The position numbers were made by a program, and so were the translations under genes. Shown one piece after another: positions 13,100 to 15,420 of a DNA stretch of 15,420 nt. Within the stretch, counting starts at the first letter, position 1; each line of letters starts with the position of its first letter. The stretch spans positions 1 to 15,420 of the forward strand of contig JSYX01000725.1 of NCBI GenBank assembly GCA_000787465.1, read 5' to 3'. The notes beneath the pieces were generated by a model. That model did not search any database and had not been told where the DNA came from. It worked only from the letters and a program-made list of their open reading frames with translations. This DNA is from Thermomucor indicae-seudaticae (Eukaryota; Mucoromycota; Mucoromycetes; Mucorales; Lichtheimiaceae).

Positions 13100-14273
13100 T
13101 CATGCGTGATCCTTTTTTCTACCTTTGTAGCTGTCCTGAAAGGCAATCAGCTGGTCATCATCCTTGTCAATTGGCAAGATGGGAGCAATCGTCGTCGTCG
13201 GTGAATGCACCGCAGGGTTATCGTCTTCTGTACCATCCTCTTCAGCCTGCGAAGTGGACTGGTCTGAAAAAGACGAGCAGTAATGAACACGCAGATGGCG
13301 TCGCATATTACTTTGTACGCTGAAACGGCGTCCGCATCCTGGGTGAGGGCAGACATGAGGCTTTTCCCCTGTGTGTGAGTACATGTGTACGCGCAAAGAT
13401 GACGGACGGGAAAAGGTCTTGTTGCATGTAGCACAACGGTATCGATGATGGTTGCTGCCACCACCGACAGCACCAGTCTCCGGTTGTTGTTGCTGCGCTG
13501 AGGGTCCCCTTGCAGGGAGATTTTGAGCAGCGGCTGCTCTGCGAAGAGATGAAGCTTCGAATAGGCTTGTTGGATCCGTTGTGGCTGAATATGCTCTTCT
13601 GTGCTGATAACGTTGGTACTGCATAGTAGGCTTGTGATAAGACTGACTGCGCGACAGTTTATTAGTAGTAGCTGTGTCGGACGACGGCACAACAATCGCA
13701 GCTGTGCTGTTTGCGTTCATAACAGGCTCCATAAAATGACGGTTTTGAACCATGCTATCGCTAAAATCGTTTCGAAAATGATCCGGCTGTTGTTGCATGT
13801 ACGGTATATTCGAGGGTGCACACATCTTGGCTACTGGTTTGTGGAACTGCTCGAAAGGGAAAATAGCAGAGTCCGGAGATAAGGGTTGTGCCGGCGCTAC
13901 TACGCTGTGATCAGCAACAATATCCATTGCACCAGTAGTCGGAGCCATTAAGACAGTGCTGTTCCTTTGCTTGGGGCTATTATGTCTCGCGTAGACATCA
14001 GCTGATGATGGCAACGATGCGGGGAGTTCCGGTTGCCCTGAGAGTAACCCATAATGAATATCTTTGTTTGTTTGTCCATCTCGTCTATGTGCTTGATGAC
14101 TATTCGATGGATCGGCACGTTTTTCTGAACATGAATAAAACGAATGAAAGCCTCAGTTGGTTGACTGATAACAGATAGATATAACGACGATAACACAAAC
14201 CTCTTTTCCCTTTGCGAGAGGGACCGTTTAGCATTGAATTTATTGGAGGCAGTGAAATACGGCCAGTGTCCAT
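13100..14273 (-). CDS. two-finger C2H2 zinc-finger protein, probable transcription factor, 2 exons
   Basis: Inferred exons: 14273-14201 and 14124-13100, with a 76 nt GT-AG intron (phase 1), giving 365 residues. Exon 1 encodes MDTGRISLPPINSMLNGPSR. The serine/proline pattern LPPINSMLNG is common near the start of fungal regulators. The basic run RKGKREKR across the junction may be a nuclear localisation signal. The middle is low-complexity and rich in Ser, Gln and Pro. Two C2H2 fingers lie near the C-terminus: C255, C258, H271, H275 (YRCATCNKTFSRPSSLRVHM) and C283, C288, H301, H305 (CGRRFSVQSNMRRHLRVH), joined by a TGEKPHVCP linker typical of DNA binding. An acidic tail follows. The orthologue is not identified. 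Without exon 1 the main frame opens only at a TTG, which supports the spliced model. Confidence 0.85.
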
Positions 14274-15420
14274 AGCTTAAGGATTTTCGAAGGGAAGTTA
14301 AGAGAAAAAGAAGAAGAAAAGAAAAAGACACGGCAACACAATTTGTCACGCATTTATAGCTGAAGGCCTATCGCGCTGTCGATCTACTCAAAGCAACGTT
14401 ACCTTTTCCGGATTTCCCTTGTTGCTCGGGCCAAATTCCCACGTTGTACCACAGCGAACCCTGATTCACATGGTGTGGCCCATTGTTGCTGTGCTTTGCA
14501 GACCGAAGTCCTCAAGTATCGAAACCTATACGTGATGGCAAAAGTTAGTTAGTTAGGAAAACTGTGGGTGCCATCGAATGACATGCAAGACGAAGGTATC
14601 TACTTAGTTGCTGATCTGATCTCGATAAGCGTTACTGGACTTTTCTTTTTTGGCTATCTGCGGCACAAAAAAGCTGTCTTTTGCTCCAGTGATTGTCGTG
14701 TTCTGCAACTTTTTGGCCTTTAAGCTATGCTATCAAGACATAATCTTGGGACAGTACATTGAGCTAATAAAATGTGTAGGTAGACATAGAGATTAAAAGT
14801 TATTGCTTTTCTAAAGAACGCTCTTATTAAAAAAAATAGGGTGTTGGCGCTAGGCCTTTTTTGTCCCGTAGAAGCCCAAAAAGGAAACCACCAAAAAATT
14901 ATTTTTTTTCTTGGTTTTCTTTGTGAAGGTTGATGCTTAGTCACGATGTCGCATCAGGTATACATTCCTTGCATTTTGAGACTTCTCAAAGGTGAATGCG
15001 CGGTTCTCATTAAGCACTGATCAGTGCATCTCTGTACAGATTGTCGCGAATTCCGAACTTTTAGTTTTGGTTGTTCCTTTTTTTCCGTCGCCCGCTTGGT
15101 CTTTTGTGGTTTTACTAATGCCATGAAAAAAATGAGCTACAAAGTAAGCAAAAAACAGCAAGCAATTTACGTCGTTTTAGATCTGAAAGACTCAACGCGT
15201 CATCTCACTCCAAATTACTTTAGGGTGAATGCAGATCTTGAACTGTTTGCTGTTTCCATCGATGTCCGCTCTTTCACACTCTTTTCGACAACCACTAACA
15301 GAGCACTGAATAGCAAGGTACTTTATTAGAAAGTTCTTTTTCGGTCAAAGTGGAGATTTCTCTGCTGCTCAAAGGGCAGCTGATTCTAATCTCCACGGTG
15401 AACGTTTCAGTTGACGGTAA
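14274..15420. other. upstream region of the C2H2 gene, no supported gene
   Basis: The left part is presumably the promoter of the C2H2 gene. From about 14640 it is AT-rich with T and A runs (for example 14827-14836 and 14900-14911) and a (TTAG)3 run near 14544. The longest open frame is a 101-codon plus-strand frame at 15024-15329. It is low in complexity and resembles no family. An ATG at 14946 followed by CAG|GTATAC could be a first exon of another gene, but no convincing second exon was found. A hairpin-forming inverted repeat sits at 15350-15396. Confidence 0.4.
15350..15396. repeat. inverted repeat able to form a hairpin
   Basis: GTGGAGATT at 15350-15358 is perfectly complementary to AATCTCCAC at 15388-15396. 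Inside lies a second short pairing, GCTGC with GCAGC. The result would be a stem, internal loop, stem and small loop of 47 nt. Its function is unknown. It could be a small RNA structure, a relic of a mobile-element end, or chance. Confidence 0.5.

Noticed and set aside
13147..13695. 182-codon minus-strand frame over the C2H2 gene
   Set aside because: It overlaps the frame that encodes two canonical zinc fingers and has no domain of its own.
15024..15329. 101-codon plus-strand frame near the right end
   Set aside because: It shows no recognisable domain, AT-driven composition and no flanking splice logic. It is kept only as a note in the regional description.

Overview
The window is nuclear DNA of a fungus. 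Five multi-exon protein genes can be rebuilt from it, with 34 inferred introns of 50 to 93 nt. All but one of these are GT-AG. The dense, very short introns and a free-standing mRNA guanylyltransferase (not fused to a triphosphatase as in animals and plants) fit a fungus. The intron density suggests an early-diverging lineage such as Mucoromycota, but that is inference.

Layout from left to right: (1) 135-3577, minus strand, the U3 snoRNP WD40 protein Utp12/Dip2 (WDR3), 12 exons. (2) 3578-5731, a 2.1 kb stretch with no intact gene. It holds a decayed minus-strand coding tract with several Cys/His clusters, probably an old mobile element or a dead gene. (3) 5732-8708, minus strand, a Nup98-family GLFG nucleoporin with a GLEBS motif. 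It ends exactly where the autoproteolytic cut would fall. (4) 8880-10549, plus strand, mRNA guanylyltransferase Ceg1, 9 exons, divergent from the nucleoporin across 171 bp. (5) 10684-12692, minus strand, methionine aminopeptidase 2, 10 exons, converging on Ceg1 with 134 bp between the stops. (6) 13100-14273, minus strand, a two-finger C2H2 protein, 2 exons. (7) 14274-15420, no gene that can be supported.

The genes are housekeeping functions of RNA and protein maturation: pre-rRNA processing, nuclear transport and mRNA export, mRNA capping, and removal of initiator methionine, plus one probable transcription factor. They are not an operon. No CRISPR array, tRNA, rRNA or intact transposon was seen. 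Gene models were made by matching splice sites, reading phase and remembered family sequence patterns. For MAP2 the five metal ligands fall at spacings almost identical to the human enzyme, which supports the model. The points most worth a second look are the nucleoporin that stops at its own cleavage site, the decayed Cys/His tract, and a GC-AG intron in the Utp12 gene.
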